64,000 nucleotides of DNA from QZLE01 sp033852075 (GTDB lineage Bacteria; Pseudomonadota; Gammaproteobacteria; QZLD01). Below the pieces are notes generated by a model. That model saw only the letters and a program-made list of their open reading frames with translations, was not told the DNA's origin and searched no databases. Positions 1-9,155 of this stretch are shown here, piece by piece. The stretch covers positions 62,001 to 126,000 of the forward strand of contig JAWSVC010000007.1 in the NCBI GenBank assembly GCA_033852075.1, in the 5' to 3' direction. Position 1 is the first letter of the stretch, and each line of letters opens with the position of its first letter. A program made the translations under genes and the position numbers.

Positions 1-393
1 CTCGGCCAGCATATCTTTTGCTAATTTACTGCGCTTCTTTGTTGGTATCCCTTGCAACTGCATAATAAATTCGACATTTTCCTGCGCGCTTAACACTGGT
101 ATCAAATTATAGGCCTGGAATACAAACCCCATCTGATGCAACCTGATATCTGAAAGCTGTGCTTTATTAAGATCTACCAAGCGCTGCCCACAGAAAAAAA
201 CTTCGCCACTATTAATTGTATCCAGTGCACCAATGGCATTTAGCAAAGTTGACTTGCCTGAGCCAGACGGGCCAGAAAGACAAACAAATTCACCATCATT
301 AACTGAAAGGTCAACATGCTGTAAGGCATGGACTTCGTTTTCACCTGGGTTATAGGTTCTTGATACCTTTTTGCATTCGATTATGTTGGTCAT
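1..393 (-). CDS. ABC transporter ATP-binding protein, LolD/MacB type (partial, 3' end outside window)
   Basis: This is the N-terminal 131 codons of an ABC ATPase, cut by the window start. The protein begins MTNIIECKKVSRTYNPGENE. The Walker A motif GPSGSGKST is visible at about residues 43-51, followed by LLNAIGALD and a Q-loop region (FVFQAYNLIPVLSA), as in the LolD/MacB/FtsE subfamily. It lies downstream of two FtsX-type permeases and a lipoprotein-sorting-like protein on the same strand, so it probably powers that exporter at the inner membrane. The Walker B and signature motifs lie outside the window. The family assignment is firm; the substrate (lipoprotein, lipid or peptide) is inferred from neighbours. 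Confidence 0.9.
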   Translation of the reverse strand, partial: MTNIIECKKVSRTYNPGENEVHALQHVDLSVNDGEFVCLSGPSGSGKSTLLNAIGALDTINSGEVFFCGQRLVDLNKAQLSDIRLHQMGFVFQAYNLIPVLSAQENVEFIMQLQGIPTKKRSKLAKDMLAE

Positions 394-419
394 ACATTCA
401 CCATACAATTATTTACCTT

Positions 420-508
420 GTAGGTTGGTGATGAACGTCAGTGAACCCCAACGATTTTTTACCAACCTTTCCTTGTTGGGCTTCGCGAGCTCAGCACCAA
501 CCTACAAC
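420..508. repeat. Dispersed inverted repeat (TAGGTTGG / CCAACCTA family)
   Basis: Two arms face each other. The left arm starts TAGGTTGGTGATGAAC and the right arm is GTTGGGCTTCG followed by CTCAGCACCAACCTA. Related arms recur at 16376-16407, 55951-56040 and 57081-57112. It fills the gap between two exporter genes and is probably a REP-like palindromic repeat; no transposase is present. Confidence 0.6.
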
Positions 509-577
509 ATTGTCCACACGTGTGAACAATCTTCTTTCTAGAAACTTTGTTCATGCAAATTACCATGCAATATTGAG

Positions 578-601
578 ATTCCCGCCTGCGCGGGAATGAC
601 G
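578..601. repeat. REP-like palindrome (ATTCCCGCC..GCGGGAAT)
   Basis: This short GC-rich palindrome is followed by GAC, a member of the family whose other copies read ATACCGGC..GCCGGTAT near 39.8, 47.3, 55.9, 57.0 and 58.9 kb. The member at 57012-57035 has nearly the same stem. It sits just 3' of the permease gene at 620-1852. Confidence 0.6.
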
Positions 602-619
602 TAGTTTTTGACAAGTAAT

Positions 620-1852
620 TTAGTGTTTATTCAACGCCTCTACCGGATCCATCTTAACTGCTCGCCATGCCGGAAACATACTCGCGAATACCCCTAGCAG
701 AAGTATCATCACAACAATACTAACCGAGTCCTGCCACAAATAAATCGGAATCCACACCTTGCGAAAACCCATCTTATCCAGCCCATCTGCAAAGGCAGTT
801 AAATCAATTCCATCACTAAGAAGCTCTAATCCAATAGCTCCAAAAACAAACCCAAGCAATAAGCCAAGAGTTACCAGCAACCACGACTCTATAAGAACCT
901 GTTTTAGTATCATTGCTGGTTTCATACCTAATGCTTGAAACAAGCCAAACTCCCTGATGCGTTCATAAAAAGCGGTAAGAAGAGTATTTACCAAGCCAAA
1001 TGCCAAGGCGATCAGCATAATAAAATGCCATATCCAGATGTTGTATTCTGCAAATTCGGTAAATATTGCCATCTGGCGATTAAGCTCTTTCCAGGTTTGG
1101 ATATCTAAAGTTTTGGTATTTATATTCAAACCAAGTCCAAGCTTTGCTGACTCAAGCCCAACACCGTCATTAACTCTAATTGAAACCTCAGTCACGCTAT
1201 CATCAAGCCCAAGTAATTTTTGCGCTTTGTTTCTGGATATAAATGCGAAGCTGGTTTCCAATGCTTCAACGCCAGTATCATAGATACCAATAATCTTTAG
1301 ACCTATCTCTTTTAACTGTTTATCCTTCCCTTGAGTCATTATCACGATGCGTTTACCCAGCCTAGTCTCTAACTGCTCGGCCATCTTTTTGCCAATCACC
1401 ACACCAGAAGAGTTTGTATCATCCAACATTTTACCTTCTAGCTTTACACCGCCAACAAACGATATCTTCTCTTCTGTTTTCGGGTCTATTCCAATGAGGC
1501 TAACCCCTCGGGTTTCACGTTCACTTACCACAACAGCTGGCACATTTATTCTTCCAGTCCACATCTTGATTTGTTGGTTTTGATCCAGACTCAACTTAAG
1601 ATCTTTAGTAAGCTTAAAACTGTGATAGACCGATGGGTCATCAACATACCCCTGTGCATGTATCTTCATATGCCCAGACATATTGTTAACGGTATCTTCA
1701 ATTGCTGATAGCTGCCAACCTCGAAGCAGTGCATCGTAAAGAATCATTGAGAATACACCAATTGCTACCGCAATCATTATCAAGGAATTACGACGCCACT
1801 GCCGCCAGATATTTCTCCATGCGAGATGCAGTAGTAATTTCATCTTATTCAT
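620..1852 (-). CDS. ABC transporter permease, FtsX/MacB (LolC/E-like) family
   Basis: This 410-residue inner-membrane permease has the FtsX/MacB layout: one transmembrane helix near residues 20-45, a large periplasmic domain to about residue 270, then three C-terminal helices (about 275-300, 320-345, 375-400). The end MFPAWRAVKMDPVEALNKH is the typical ABC2/FtsX tail. The start overlaps the end of the next upstream permease by 8 bp, which indicates translational coupling. Together with the ATPase at 1-393 it should form an ATP-driven exporter or lipoprotein extractor. The two permeases suggest a heteromeric LolCE-like pair. The family is firm; the cargo is inferred. Confidence 0.88.
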   Translation of the reverse strand: MNKMKLLLHLAWRNIWRQWRRNSLIMIAVAIGVFSMILYDALLRGWQLSAIEDTVNNMSGHMKIHAQGYVDDPSVYHSFKLTKDLKLSLDQNQQIKMWTGRINVPAVVVSERETRGVSLIGIDPKTEEKISFVGGVKLEGKMLDDTNSSGVVIGKKMAEQLETRLGKRIVIMTQGKDKQLKEIGLKIIGIYDTGVEALETSFAFISRNKAQKLLGLDDSVTEVSIRVNDGVGLESAKLGLGLNINTKTLDIQTWKELNRQMAIFTEFAEYNIWIWHFIMLIALAFGLVNTLLTAFYERIREFGLFQALGMKPAMILKQVLIESWLLVTLGLLLGFVFGAIGLELLSDGIDLTAFADGLDKMGFRKVWIPIYLWQDSVSIVVMILLLGVFASMFPAWRAVKMDPVEALNKH

Positions 1853-3071
1853 CCCTCATGATCTTAACCGGGTCAATTCTTAAAACCCGCAGTGCAGGAA
1901 TAATTGCAGCTAACTGAGTTGCCACAACCATCAAAATTGGAGAGGCAACCAATGCATAAACATCCAACTTAGGATAAAGGCGTTCTGGCATATGAAACTC
2001 TTTCATCATCTCGCCAGCTTCACCCAGGCCAATGCCTACAGACTCAAGATACAAAGTTATCACCAGTCCCAAAACTGTTCCCAGCACTACCCCTAATAAA
2101 CATAGAAACAATGCCTCCACTTGCAGCATAGCTATTATTAATCCTGGCCTAGAGCCTACTGAGAGCATTACTCCAAATTCCTTATTCCTTTCCAGAATTG
2201 TCATAATAAATGTATTAACAATGCTAAATACAACAACCAGTGCAAGTATGAAATATACGAGATCGGCACCAATTTGATCGAGTTGAATTGATTGCTCCAA
2301 CCCTGGTAATAACTCGCCCCAAGGCAACACAGCTAGATCTTCCCTTGGCTTCAACATGTCTGATAGTTGGGCTGCTACCTCTTTTGTTTTAGTAACATCA
2401 TCAATACTCAGCACCAACATATGAGATTCATCATTCAAGCTGAAATTTTCTCTAAATACATTTAACGGTATCTGAGCTAACTGCCGATCAAGCTCATTTT
2501 GCCCACTATCAAATATCCCTACCACTTCCATTATCAGTGTTGCTAAAGAACCTTCTTTATCAGTACCCAACAATACCAACTCACCACCTATATCCACACC
2601 TAGCTTTTTCGCCAATATCTGCCCAATAACAATCTCATCAGCATTTTGGTCTTCGAGATACCTTCCTTTTTTAACCAACTTTGGGAGGTTTGAAATACTC
2701 TGCTCTTTAGTTGGATTAACTCCAAGAAGCATCAATCCAAAACTTTGGGTCTCTGATGATGCCAAAACAAATGATGAGGCCCTTTCAGTTACGATTATTT
2801 GCGGTATTGAATGCACTAAATCAACTACGCTTGAAGAATCTTTAACCGTGTATCGCATCTTGGGGCTATCAAAATAATCCTTATGCTGTATTTGGATATG
2901 CCCTTGTAATAAACGCGTCGCATTATCAATCATTGATGAGTAAGAGCCATTTTGCATCGACATACTAAAGGTAAGCAATGCAACAGCAAACATAATCGCG
3001 CTTGCAGTTAGCAGTGTTCGCCTTTTGTTACGCCAGAGGTTACGCCAGGCAATTTGCAGGGCTAGTTTCAT
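1845..3071 (-). CDS. ABC transporter permease, FtsX/MacB (LolC/E-like) family
   Basis: This 408-residue paralog of the adjacent permease begins MKLALQIAWRNLWRNKRRTLL, the hallmark N terminus of FtsX-like permeases. One helix follows, then a periplasmic domain (about 45-265), and three C-terminal helices. It ends PALRVLRIDPVKIMRDE. The gene lies between a lipoprotein-sorting-like gene upstream and the second permease downstream, with an 8 bp overlap to the latter. I infer that it works with the second permease and the ATPase in export across or extraction from the inner membrane. Confidence 0.88.
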   Translation of the reverse strand: MKLALQIAWRNLWRNKRRTLLTASAIMFAVALLTFSMSMQNGSYSSMIDNATRLLQGHIQIQHKDYFDSPKMRYTVKDSSSVVDLVHSIPQIIVTERASSFVLASSETQSFGLMLLGVNPTKEQSISNLPKLVKKGRYLEDQNADEIVIGQILAKKLGVDIGGELVLLGTDKEGSLATLIMEVVGIFDSGQNELDRQLAQIPLNVFRENFSLNDESHMLVLSIDDVTKTKEVAAQLSDMLKPREDLAVLPWGELLPGLEQSIQLDQIGADLVYFILALVVVFSIVNTFIMTILERNKEFGVMLSVGSRPGLIIAMLQVEALFLCLLGVVLGTVLGLVITLYLESVGIGLGEAGEMMKEFHMPERLYPKLDVYALVASPILMVVATQLAAIIPALRVLRIDPVKIMRDE

Positions 3072-3098
3072 TTGATCTCCATTACGGTGACAAATATA

Positions 3099-3230
3099 TC
3101 AAGATGGCTGAGCCCTTCGACTCCGCTCAGGATAAACCAGGCCGAAGCCTCAATTGCTCTATATAATTTCTTTGACCCTTCGACGAAGTTTATCCTGAGC
3201 GTAGTCGAAGGGCTCAGGGAGCTTTGAAAT
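3099..3230. repeat. Diverged copy of the REPIN-like hairpin core
   Basis: The segment begins AAGATGGCTGAGC, ends CTCAGGGAGCTTTGAAA, and contains a long imperfect inverted repeat (CCCTTCGAC arms). The same framework occurs at 4988-5053, 26067-26151 (reverse) and 47304-47385. Here it lacks the TIR ends seen around the copies at 4954 and 47272. A 62-codon open frame across it (3068-3256) is a by-product of the repeat. Confidence 0.6.
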
Positions 3231-3256
3231 TTTATTTGCTCAATATCTGTTTTCAT

Positions 3257-4045
3257 TTAATCTCCAGGGTTTCTAAGACTAAACAAACTAATCTTATTCT
3301 TCGGTATCTCAATATCAAATTCAGCCTTCTGATAAACCAGATCCGTCCAGTTGTCTTCCTTTTCCAAAGGGATCATACGAATATGGGTTGCAAGCATACG
3401 CCCCCCCATCTCTTTAATCTCTAAAGTCTCCATCTTCTTTAACAGTTTTAGATCCTGATCGTAGAAGGCATGTTCAATAAGCACGTAGTCATCTCTAACG
3501 GTTAGCACCTCTTTACCCCAAACTACAGGAGCATCCTCTTTGGGAGTACTTTCAATAACAAATACCTTGTGACCCTCTATCTCTTTAATCTCAACCAGCT
3601 TATGCTCATAGTGTTGAATCAATTTATCGGTCTTGGACAGATCATTATAGGAAAAATCAGATCCCCCCCAGCTTTGCGCCATCATACTAAATGGCAATCT
3701 AATAACCCTGTTTTTTTTAGGAGTAAACGTCCACATCTGCTCACCTTTTTTCAAGGTTCCGCTACCTGCATCTTTAGCTGGAGCGGTAAAACGAATCAAG
3801 GCATCTTTATCACCACTAGTCCAAGACACTATGCTAGTTGTACGTTCCCAATCTGGCCTATGAACTACCATTGTTGATTCAGAATACGATGTCTGGCCAC
3901 GAAATTGGCGAATAGCATTTTGGATTATTTCTGCAGCGGTTGCGCCGGTTATTTTTGGCAATTGTTTATCGGCAGCTATAGAAATATTGGAGACCAGCGC
4001 TATAGAAATGAAAAAGATAAAAATAATAAACGACTTATAACGCAC
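3257..4045 (-). CDS. Outer-membrane lipoprotein-sorting protein (LolA-like family)
   Basis: This secreted protein of about 262 residues resembles the outer membrane lipoprotein-sorting family. The frame stays open upstream to an ATG at 4123. I prefer the GTG at 4045, preceded by GGAGCAAG, because it gives a compact signal peptide (VRYKSFIIFIFFISIALVS.. ending IAA). The mature part has the family's features: KITGATAAEIIQNAIRQFRG, a central WTFTPKKNRVIRLP stretch and a WGGSDFSYNDL motif. It is the first gene of the exporter operon. It probably accepts or delivers a lipidic cargo in the periplasm for the FtsX-like permeases. The exact substrate is unknown. Confidence 0.82.
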   Translation of the reverse strand: MRYKSFIIFIFFISIALVSNISIAADKQLPKITGATAAEIIQNAIRQFRGQTSYSESTMVVHRPDWERTTSIVSWTSGDKDALIRFTAPAKDAGSGTLKKGEQMWTFTPKKNRVIRLPFSMMAQSWGGSDFSYNDLSKTDKLIQHYEHKLVEIKEIEGHKVFVIESTPKEDAPVVWGKEVLTVRDDYVLIEHAFYDQDLKLLKKMETLEIKEMGGRMLATHIRMIPLEKEDNWTDLVYQKAEFDIEIPKNKISLFSLRNPGD

Positions 4046-4163
4046 CTTGCTTGCTCCATGAAAGTATTTAGTACAATTAATTAAAGTATAGCAAATAAAA
4101 AAATACCCCAATGATAAAACCACTAGGGTATTCGAAGAATGACTTTAAATATTAAAAAGTAAA

Positions 4164-4373
4164 TTAATAATGCGGCGGAATCTCATCTGCATGACTAGTA
4201 AAATGCGCCCCACCACCGTCGGTCTCTTTCATTTTATCCATAACCATCTTTAACAGCTGCTCTAATCTATCAATCTTTTTTTGTTGTTGATAAATTATGT
4301 CGCTCATCTCGTTAATAGCTTGTTCCTGATAGGCATATTTAAGCTCTAGGTTTTCAACTCTATCTTCTTTCAT
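4164..4373 (-). CDS. slyX: SlyX family protein
   Basis: This 69-residue protein is mostly coiled coil (VENLELKYAYQEQAINEMSDIIYQQQKKIDRLEQLL) and ends in the family signature tail DEIPPHY. SlyX proteins are small cytoplasmic proteins of unknown function, first linked to SlyD in enterobacteria; an FKBP isomerase of the SlyD type is present far away at 31125-31547. The gene follows tadA with a 4 bp gap, so the two are probably cotranscribed. Confidence 0.9.
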   Translation of the reverse strand: MKEDRVENLELKYAYQEQAINEMSDIIYQQQKKIDRLEQLLKMVMDKMKETDGGGAHFTSHADEIPPHY

Positions 4374-4377
4374 ATTT

Positions 4378-4866
4378 TTACTCAGATATTTTTTTTCTGG
4401 CTTTTACTGCCAATCTTTTTTGTTTAAAAAAATCCTGTAATAATTCACGACACTCTGATTCCATTATGCCGTTTACAACATCCATTTTATGTTTGTGCTG
4501 TTCTATATTCACCAAATCACTAACACCACCTGCCGCACCTGTTTTGGGATCTAAGGCACCAAATACAAGCGTTTTGATGCGAGCATGGATCATTGCACCA
4601 ATACACATAGAACATGGTTCTAAAGTAACATATAGCTCCGCTTCTGGCAGACGATAATTACCAACCTTAGAACATGCATCTCGAATGGCATTTATCTCAG
4701 CATGGGATGTTGGATCTGATGCAGATATAGGGCTATTATGTCCTACTCCGATTACCTCACCATCTAGTACCACAATTGCACCTACAGGTACTTCATCAAT
4801 ATCACGAGCCTTATAGGCTTGTTCAAGAGCGATTTGCATGAAGGTTTGGTGGTTTGAATTGGGCAT
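4378..4866 (-). CDS. tadA: tRNA-specific adenosine(34) deaminase TadA
   Basis: This 162-residue zinc deaminase converts adenosine 34 to inosine in the tRNA-Arg(ACG) anticodon. The zinc and catalytic motifs are complete: HAEINAI at about residues 55-61 (His ligand and proton-shuttle Glu) and PCSMC at about 84-88 (two Cys ligands). The ARDIDEVPVGAIVV segment is typical of TadA. Length matches the bacterial family. slyX follows directly. A start at 4866 fits the family N terminus. Confidence 0.96.
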   Translation of the reverse strand: MPNSNHQTFMQIALEQAYKARDIDEVPVGAIVVLDGEVIGVGHNSPISASDPTSHAEINAIRDACSKVGNYRLPEAELYVTLEPCSMCIGAMIHARIKTLVFGALDPKTGAAGGVSDLVNIEQHKHKMDVVNGIMESECRELLQDFFKQKRLAVKARKKISE

Positions 4867-4953
4867 AAAGGTATAATTACATTATTAGTTGAAGAAGTGC
4901 ACCTTGCGCGACAACATGAAATAAATTCATATTACTGGATACCGGCCTACGCC

Positions 4954-5124
4954 CAGTAGTGTCTGGGGAAAGTAATTTATGAAATCAAGATGGCTGAGCG
5001 TAGCCGAAGTCTCATTGATTTTATTGAATTTTTCTTGACCCTTCGGCTACGCTNNTGTTTCATTCAGAAACCTTGCTACGCATGGCTTTCCAAAGACAGG
5101 TAATATTTTCTCCGGACAACAATG
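4954..5124. mobile_element. MITE-like element, copy 1, with N gap and 10 bp target duplication
   Basis: The ends are imperfect inverted repeats: CAGTAGTGTCTGGGGAAA on the left, and on the right a sequence reading CATTGTTGTCCGGAGAAAA in reverse complement. The element is flanked by GGCCTACGCC (4944-4953) and GGCCTTCGCC (5125-5134), a 10 bp duplication with one mismatch, inside a REP palindrome. The interior matches the copy at 47272-47474, except that NN (5054-5055) stands where that copy has 34 bp. There is no coding capacity. With its flanks it fills most of the tadA-guaA gap (4867-5213). Confidence 0.7.
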
Positions 5125-5213
5125 GGCCTTCGCCGGTATGACATATTTTTCCTTTTAGTTCAGTTTCTTAAAGTTAATAACTCAATTAGAAGAAAAAACA
5201 TAAAAACCAAACA

Positions 5214-6791
5214 TTACTCCCACTCAATGGTCGCAGGTGGCTTTCCGGAAATATCGTAGGTTACACGGGATATACCCTCTACCTCATTGATAATTCTACG
5301 CGACATTAGATCAAGAAAATCATATGGCAATCTGGCCCAATGAGCAGTCATAAAATCTATTGTCTCAACTGCGCGAAGTGCAATAACGTAATCGTACTTT
5401 CTACCATCACCCATTACACCAACAGATTTAACCGGCAAAAATACGGCAAATGCCTGGCTTGTCTTGTCATATAGGTCATGATTTTCCAGCTCTTTGATGA
5501 AAATATCGTCAGCAAGCCTTAACAAATCTGCATATTCTTTTTTCACTTCGCCAAGAATACGTACACCAAGCCCAGGCCCTGGGAATGGATGTCTATATAC
5601 CATTGATGGAGGCAAACCTAGCTCGATACCAATCTTTCTTACTTCGTCTTTAAATAGCTCTCGTAGAGGTTCAACCAGTTTAAGTTTCATGTGTTCTGGC
5701 AAACCACCAACGTTATGGTGAGACTTAATAACATGCGCCTTACCAGTTTTCGAACCTGCTGATTCAATTACATCTGGATAGATAGTTCCTTGCGCCAACC
5801 ATTTAACATTGGTTAATTTTGCAGCTTCATCATCAAATACATCAATAAAGGTTTTACCAATAATTTTTCTTTTTTGTTCCGGATCAGTAACACCCTTTAG
5901 AGCACTAAGAAATCTGTCTTCTGCATTAACACGAATAACCTTTACCCCCATGTGCTTGGCAAAGGTTTCCATAACATGATCACCTTCATTAAGGCGCAAA
6001 AGACCATTATCTACAAATACACAGGTAAGCTTATCACCAATTGCTTTATGCAGTAACGCCGCTACGACCGACGAATCAACACCTCCAGAAAGACCAAGCA
6101 GAATTTCATCATCACCAACTTGCTCGCGTACGGTTACAATTGAATCTTCAATAATATTACCTGCTGTCCAAGCCTTTTCGCAGCTACAGATATCTTCTAC
6201 AAAGCTGTTTATAATCTCCCCACCTTTTTTGGTGTGAGTTACTTCCGGATGAAATTGAAGGCCGTAGAATTGTTTTTCTTCATTAGCGATTGCAGCAATT
6301 GGAGCACTGTCTGTACTGGCAATACATTCAAAGCCTTCAGGTAATTCAACAACCTTATCTCCATGGCTCATCCATACATCGAGAATTTGCCCACCACCAG
6401 ATGATAGTTCGTCATATATTCCTTCAAGCAACTTTGAACCAGACTGAACCTGAACCTGAGCATAGCCAAACTCTCTTTCATCAGATGCCTCTACTTTACC
6501 ACCAAGTTGGCTAGACATGGTTTGCATACCATAACATATACCAAGAACAGGAATGCCCATTGAGAAAATCTCTTCATGTGCCTTTGGAGGCTCTTCAACC
6601 GTAACCGATTCAGGACCACCCGATAAAATAATCCCATTCGGCTCAAACTTTTCAATATCTTCAAAATCCATATCCCATGGATGAATTTCTGAATATACCC
6701 CAAGCTCTCTAACCCTACGGGCTATTAATTGGGTATATTGGGAACCAAAATCAATTATTAGTATCTTGTGATCGTGAATATTCGAACTCAT
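5214..6791 (-). CDS. guaA: GMP synthase (glutamine-hydrolysing)
   Basis: This 525-residue enzyme makes GMP from XMP, glutamine and ATP, the last step of guanine nucleotide synthesis. The N-terminal class I amidotransferase domain (1-205) has the nucleophile loop GICYGMQ (Cys about 86) and QFHPEVTHT (catalytic His and Glu). The ATP pyrophosphatase domain follows with PP-loop LSGGVDSSV at about 234. The C-terminal dimerisation domain ends SGKPPATIEWE, the standard terminus. It is separated from guaB by a PilZ gene and a plus-strand synthetase, unlike the usual guaBA operon. Confidence 0.97.
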   Translation of the reverse strand: MSSNIHDHKILIIDFGSQYTQLIARRVRELGVYSEIHPWDMDFEDIEKFEPNGIILSGGPESVTVEEPPKAHEEIFSMGIPVLGICYGMQTMSSQLGGKVEASDEREFGYAQVQVQSGSKLLEGIYDELSSGGGQILDVWMSHGDKVVELPEGFECIASTDSAPIAAIANEEKQFYGLQFHPEVTHTKKGGEIINSFVEDICSCEKAWTAGNIIEDSIVTVREQVGDDEILLGLSGGVDSSVVAALLHKAIGDKLTCVFVDNGLLRLNEGDHVMETFAKHMGVKVIRVNAEDRFLSALKGVTDPEQKRKIIGKTFIDVFDDEAAKLTNVKWLAQGTIYPDVIESAGSKTGKAHVIKSHHNVGGLPEHMKLKLVEPLRELFKDEVRKIGIELGLPPSMVYRHPFPGPGLGVRILGEVKKEYADLLRLADDIFIKELENHDLYDKTSQAFAVFLPVKSVGVMGDGRKYDYVIALRAVETIDFMTAHWARLPYDFLDLMSRRIINEVEGISRVTYDISGKPPATIEWE

Positions 6792-7004
6792 CTATTGCTC
6801 AACCTAATGTTTATAAAAAATTTTGTGGATTATACAACGTTTACTAAACATTTCTAACCAGAAATTATTAGTTTTGTCGTAAAGATAAGAAGTTAGCCTA
6901 TTAGCTTAAGATAATTACAGACCAGAATCTTACACCTTAAATCAGATGACCAAAGTTTAAATTAATTAAAAATTTATATATCGGGTACAGCTTTACTAAA
7001 AAAT

Positions 7005-7361
7005 TTAAAGGCTACGCATTATAAACTGCTCAAGCATTGCCATTGCATTGATATTGCTTTTTTGAAAATTTAACCCAATACCTCTTTCACCGATATGAAC
7101 AATCTCACACCTTAGCACTAACGGAACCTGCTTGCCGTCGAGATCAATCATTATTGCAATTGACCCCACATCTCCCTCTATAAGGTCATCCGCTCCTTGC
7201 GACTTAGTTATATTAAATAATGCCCCTGAAGAACTTATATTATCTGTTAATCCAAGGCATTTTGCCCCAGCATCACTTTGATAAACCGCTTTAACTTTGA
7301 TGCTAAAACGCATATCATTTCTTCTATCCTCACCTCTATTATCTCTATCAAAAATAACCAC
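7005..7361 (-). CDS. PilZ domain protein (c-di-GMP binding)
   Basis: This 118-residue protein is a single PilZ domain. It has the arginine-rich N-terminal motif (RRNDMRF) and the second motif DNISSSGALF, which together bind cyclic di-GMP. It begins with GTG at 7361, with GGAG seven bases upstream. No other domain is present, so it probably acts as a small cytoplasmic c-di-GMP adaptor. It stands alone between guaA and the divergent acyl-CoA synthetase; its partner is unknown. Two more PilZ genes are at 25.0-26.0 kb. Confidence 0.82.
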   Translation of the reverse strand: MVIFDRDNRGEDRRNDMRFSIKVKAVYQSDAGAKCLGLTDNISSSGALFNITKSQGADDLIEGDVGSIAIMIDLDGKQVPLVLRCEIVHIGERGIGLNFQKSNINAMAMLEQFIMRSL

Positions 7362-7610
7362 TTAGAACTCCAACAAATTTGTACTAGATAATAACCATTT
7401 TGGGTTGTAATAATTTTAATTAATTATAGTCGAATTTTCTAAATAACAATCAAGCTAAAAAATTAATTATTTGCCATGAAGAAAGCTAAACTAGCAGATT
7501 ATACTCAATCAATTACGGCGCCTTTTCACATTATTAACATATCAAATGGTTATAACCATCTTTTTGTGCTAGACCTTAAGTAGGATCTTTTATTCTTATT
7601 ATGGAACGTT

Positions 7611-9155
7611 ATGACTGCTGCTATTGATTGGCTGGAAAGAAGAGCTTCATTATCACCAGATAAACTGGCATTAATAGATACTATTGATGGCAGAGAGCTA
7701 ACTTATAAACAATGGAATCACCAAGTAAACCAAACAGCACATTTCCTTAAAGATCAATTAGATGTACAAAAGGGAGACCGGGTTACCATGCTCGCTTCCA
7801 ATTCAGTAGAATATCTGGACGTTTGGTTTGCGTGTAATAAACTTGGCGCAGTACTCCAAAATATGAACTGGAAGTTAGCTGTTCCTGAAATCGAAGCATT
7901 AATAAAAGACGCCAAACCAAAAACGTTATTTTATAGCTCTGACTTTATGTCAGTCGTGGAAAAGCTACAACTTCGTAACGATATCAGTTCTATAAAACAC
8001 TATGTAGCGATAGATGAAAAAACTCGTATTGCAGATCTTAATATTATTGAGCGCAATCAATTTAGAACCACACAGCCAGAAAGACCTAATATTTCAATCA
8101 CCGACCCATGGGTAATTTGCTATACAGGAGGTACTACAGGATTGCCCAAAGGAGCAATACTAAGTATTGAAAATATCACCTGGAATGCAATAAATACAAC
8201 CATGAGCTGGGGTATTGGATTCGATGACGTTTCAATATTAAATACTCCTTTATTTCATACCGGCGCACTTAACGTTTTTACATCGCCTTTAGTTTATGCA
8301 GGAGGAACATCAATTGTATGCAAAACATTTGATGCTGCTCAGGTATTTGATTTGGTTAATTCCGGAATAGTCACCGTTTATTTCGGCGTACCAACAATGT
8401 TTTCAATGATGCAACACCATCCCAGATGGGAAGAAGCAAACTTTAACAACCTCAAATTTGTTATCTCTGGCGGTGCTCCATGCCCTATGCCTATTTTTGA
8501 AGAGTTTTGGAAAAAAAATATAGATTTTAAAACCGGATATGGACTTACAGAGGCTGGCCCCAATACATTTTGGCTGCCACCAGAACAAACACAAATAAAA
8601 CAAGGAGCTGTTGGATATCCATTAATGGAGGTTGATATTAAACTTATCAACATCTTTAATGAAACCATCACAGAACCCAATATATCTGGCGAGCTATTAA
8701 TCCGAGGGCCACACCGAACTCCTGGTTACTGGAATAATCCCGCTGCCACCGATGAAGTGATAGACGATGAAGGGTGGTTATATACAGGTGATTTAGCCCT
8801 ATATGATGAAGATGGATGCTACTATATTGTTGGCCGAGCTAAAGATATGTATATAACCGGTGGCGAAAATGTTTACCCTTCAGAAGTTGAAAGCGTTATC
8901 TATGCCCACGAAGCTATTGCCGAAGCCGCTGTATTCGGCGTAGCTGATACAAAATGGGGAGAAGTCGGTCATGCAGTTGTTGTACTAAAACCTGGTTTTG
9001 AATTAACTAAAATGAAGCTACGCAATTTCATGAAACAACGTTTAGCTAGATACAAACTACCTCACGATATTACCTTTATCAAAGAACTTCCAAAAACCGC
9101 TGCCGGGAAAATAAACAAGAAGGCGTTGAAAGAAAAATTCGGCAAACTTGAATAA
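7611..9155 (+). CDS. AMP-dependent acyl-CoA synthetase (fatty-acyl-CoA ligase family)
   Basis: This 514-residue ANL-superfamily enzyme activates a carboxylic acid through an acyl-AMP to its CoA thioester. Visible motifs are the P-loop YTGGTTGLPKGA (about 170-181), GYGLTE (about 309-314), GWLYTGD (about 388-394), the hinge region GRAKDMYITGGENVYPSEVE, and the C-terminal lysine in LPKTAAGKINKKALKE. It is most like medium- or long-chain acyl-CoA ligases; substrate chain length cannot be read from sequence. It is the only plus-strand gene between guaA and guaB. Its stop codon is the first triplet of the structured element at 9153-9277. Confidence 0.92.
   Translation: MTAAIDWLERRASLSPDKLALIDTIDGRELTYKQWNHQVNQTAHFLKDQLDVQKGDRVTMLASNSVEYLDVWFACNKLGAVLQNMNWKLAVPEIEALIKDAKPKTLFYSSDFMSVVEKLQLRNDISSIKHYVAIDEKTRIADLNIIERNQFRTTQPERPNISITDPWVICYTGGTTGLPKGAILSIENITWNAINTTMSWGIGFDDVSILNTPLFHTGALNVFTSPLVYAGGTSIVCKTFDAAQVFDLVNSGIVTVYFGVPTMFSMMQHHPRWEEANFNNLKFVISGGAPCPMPIFEEFWKKNIDFKTGYGLTEAGPNTFWLPPEQTQIKQGAVGYPLMEVDIKLINIFNETITEPNISGELLIRGPHRTPGYWNNPAATDEVIDDEGWLYTGDLALYDEDGCYYIVGRAKDMYITGGENVYPSEVESVIYAHEAIAEAAVFGVADTKWGEVGHAVVVLKPGFELTKMKLRNFMKQRLARYKLPHDITFIKELPKTAAGKINKKALKEKFGKLE

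Noticed and set aside
3068..3256. 62-codon minus-strand open frame
   Set aside because: It is produced by the inverted repeat at 3099-3230, and has no start context or known similarity.
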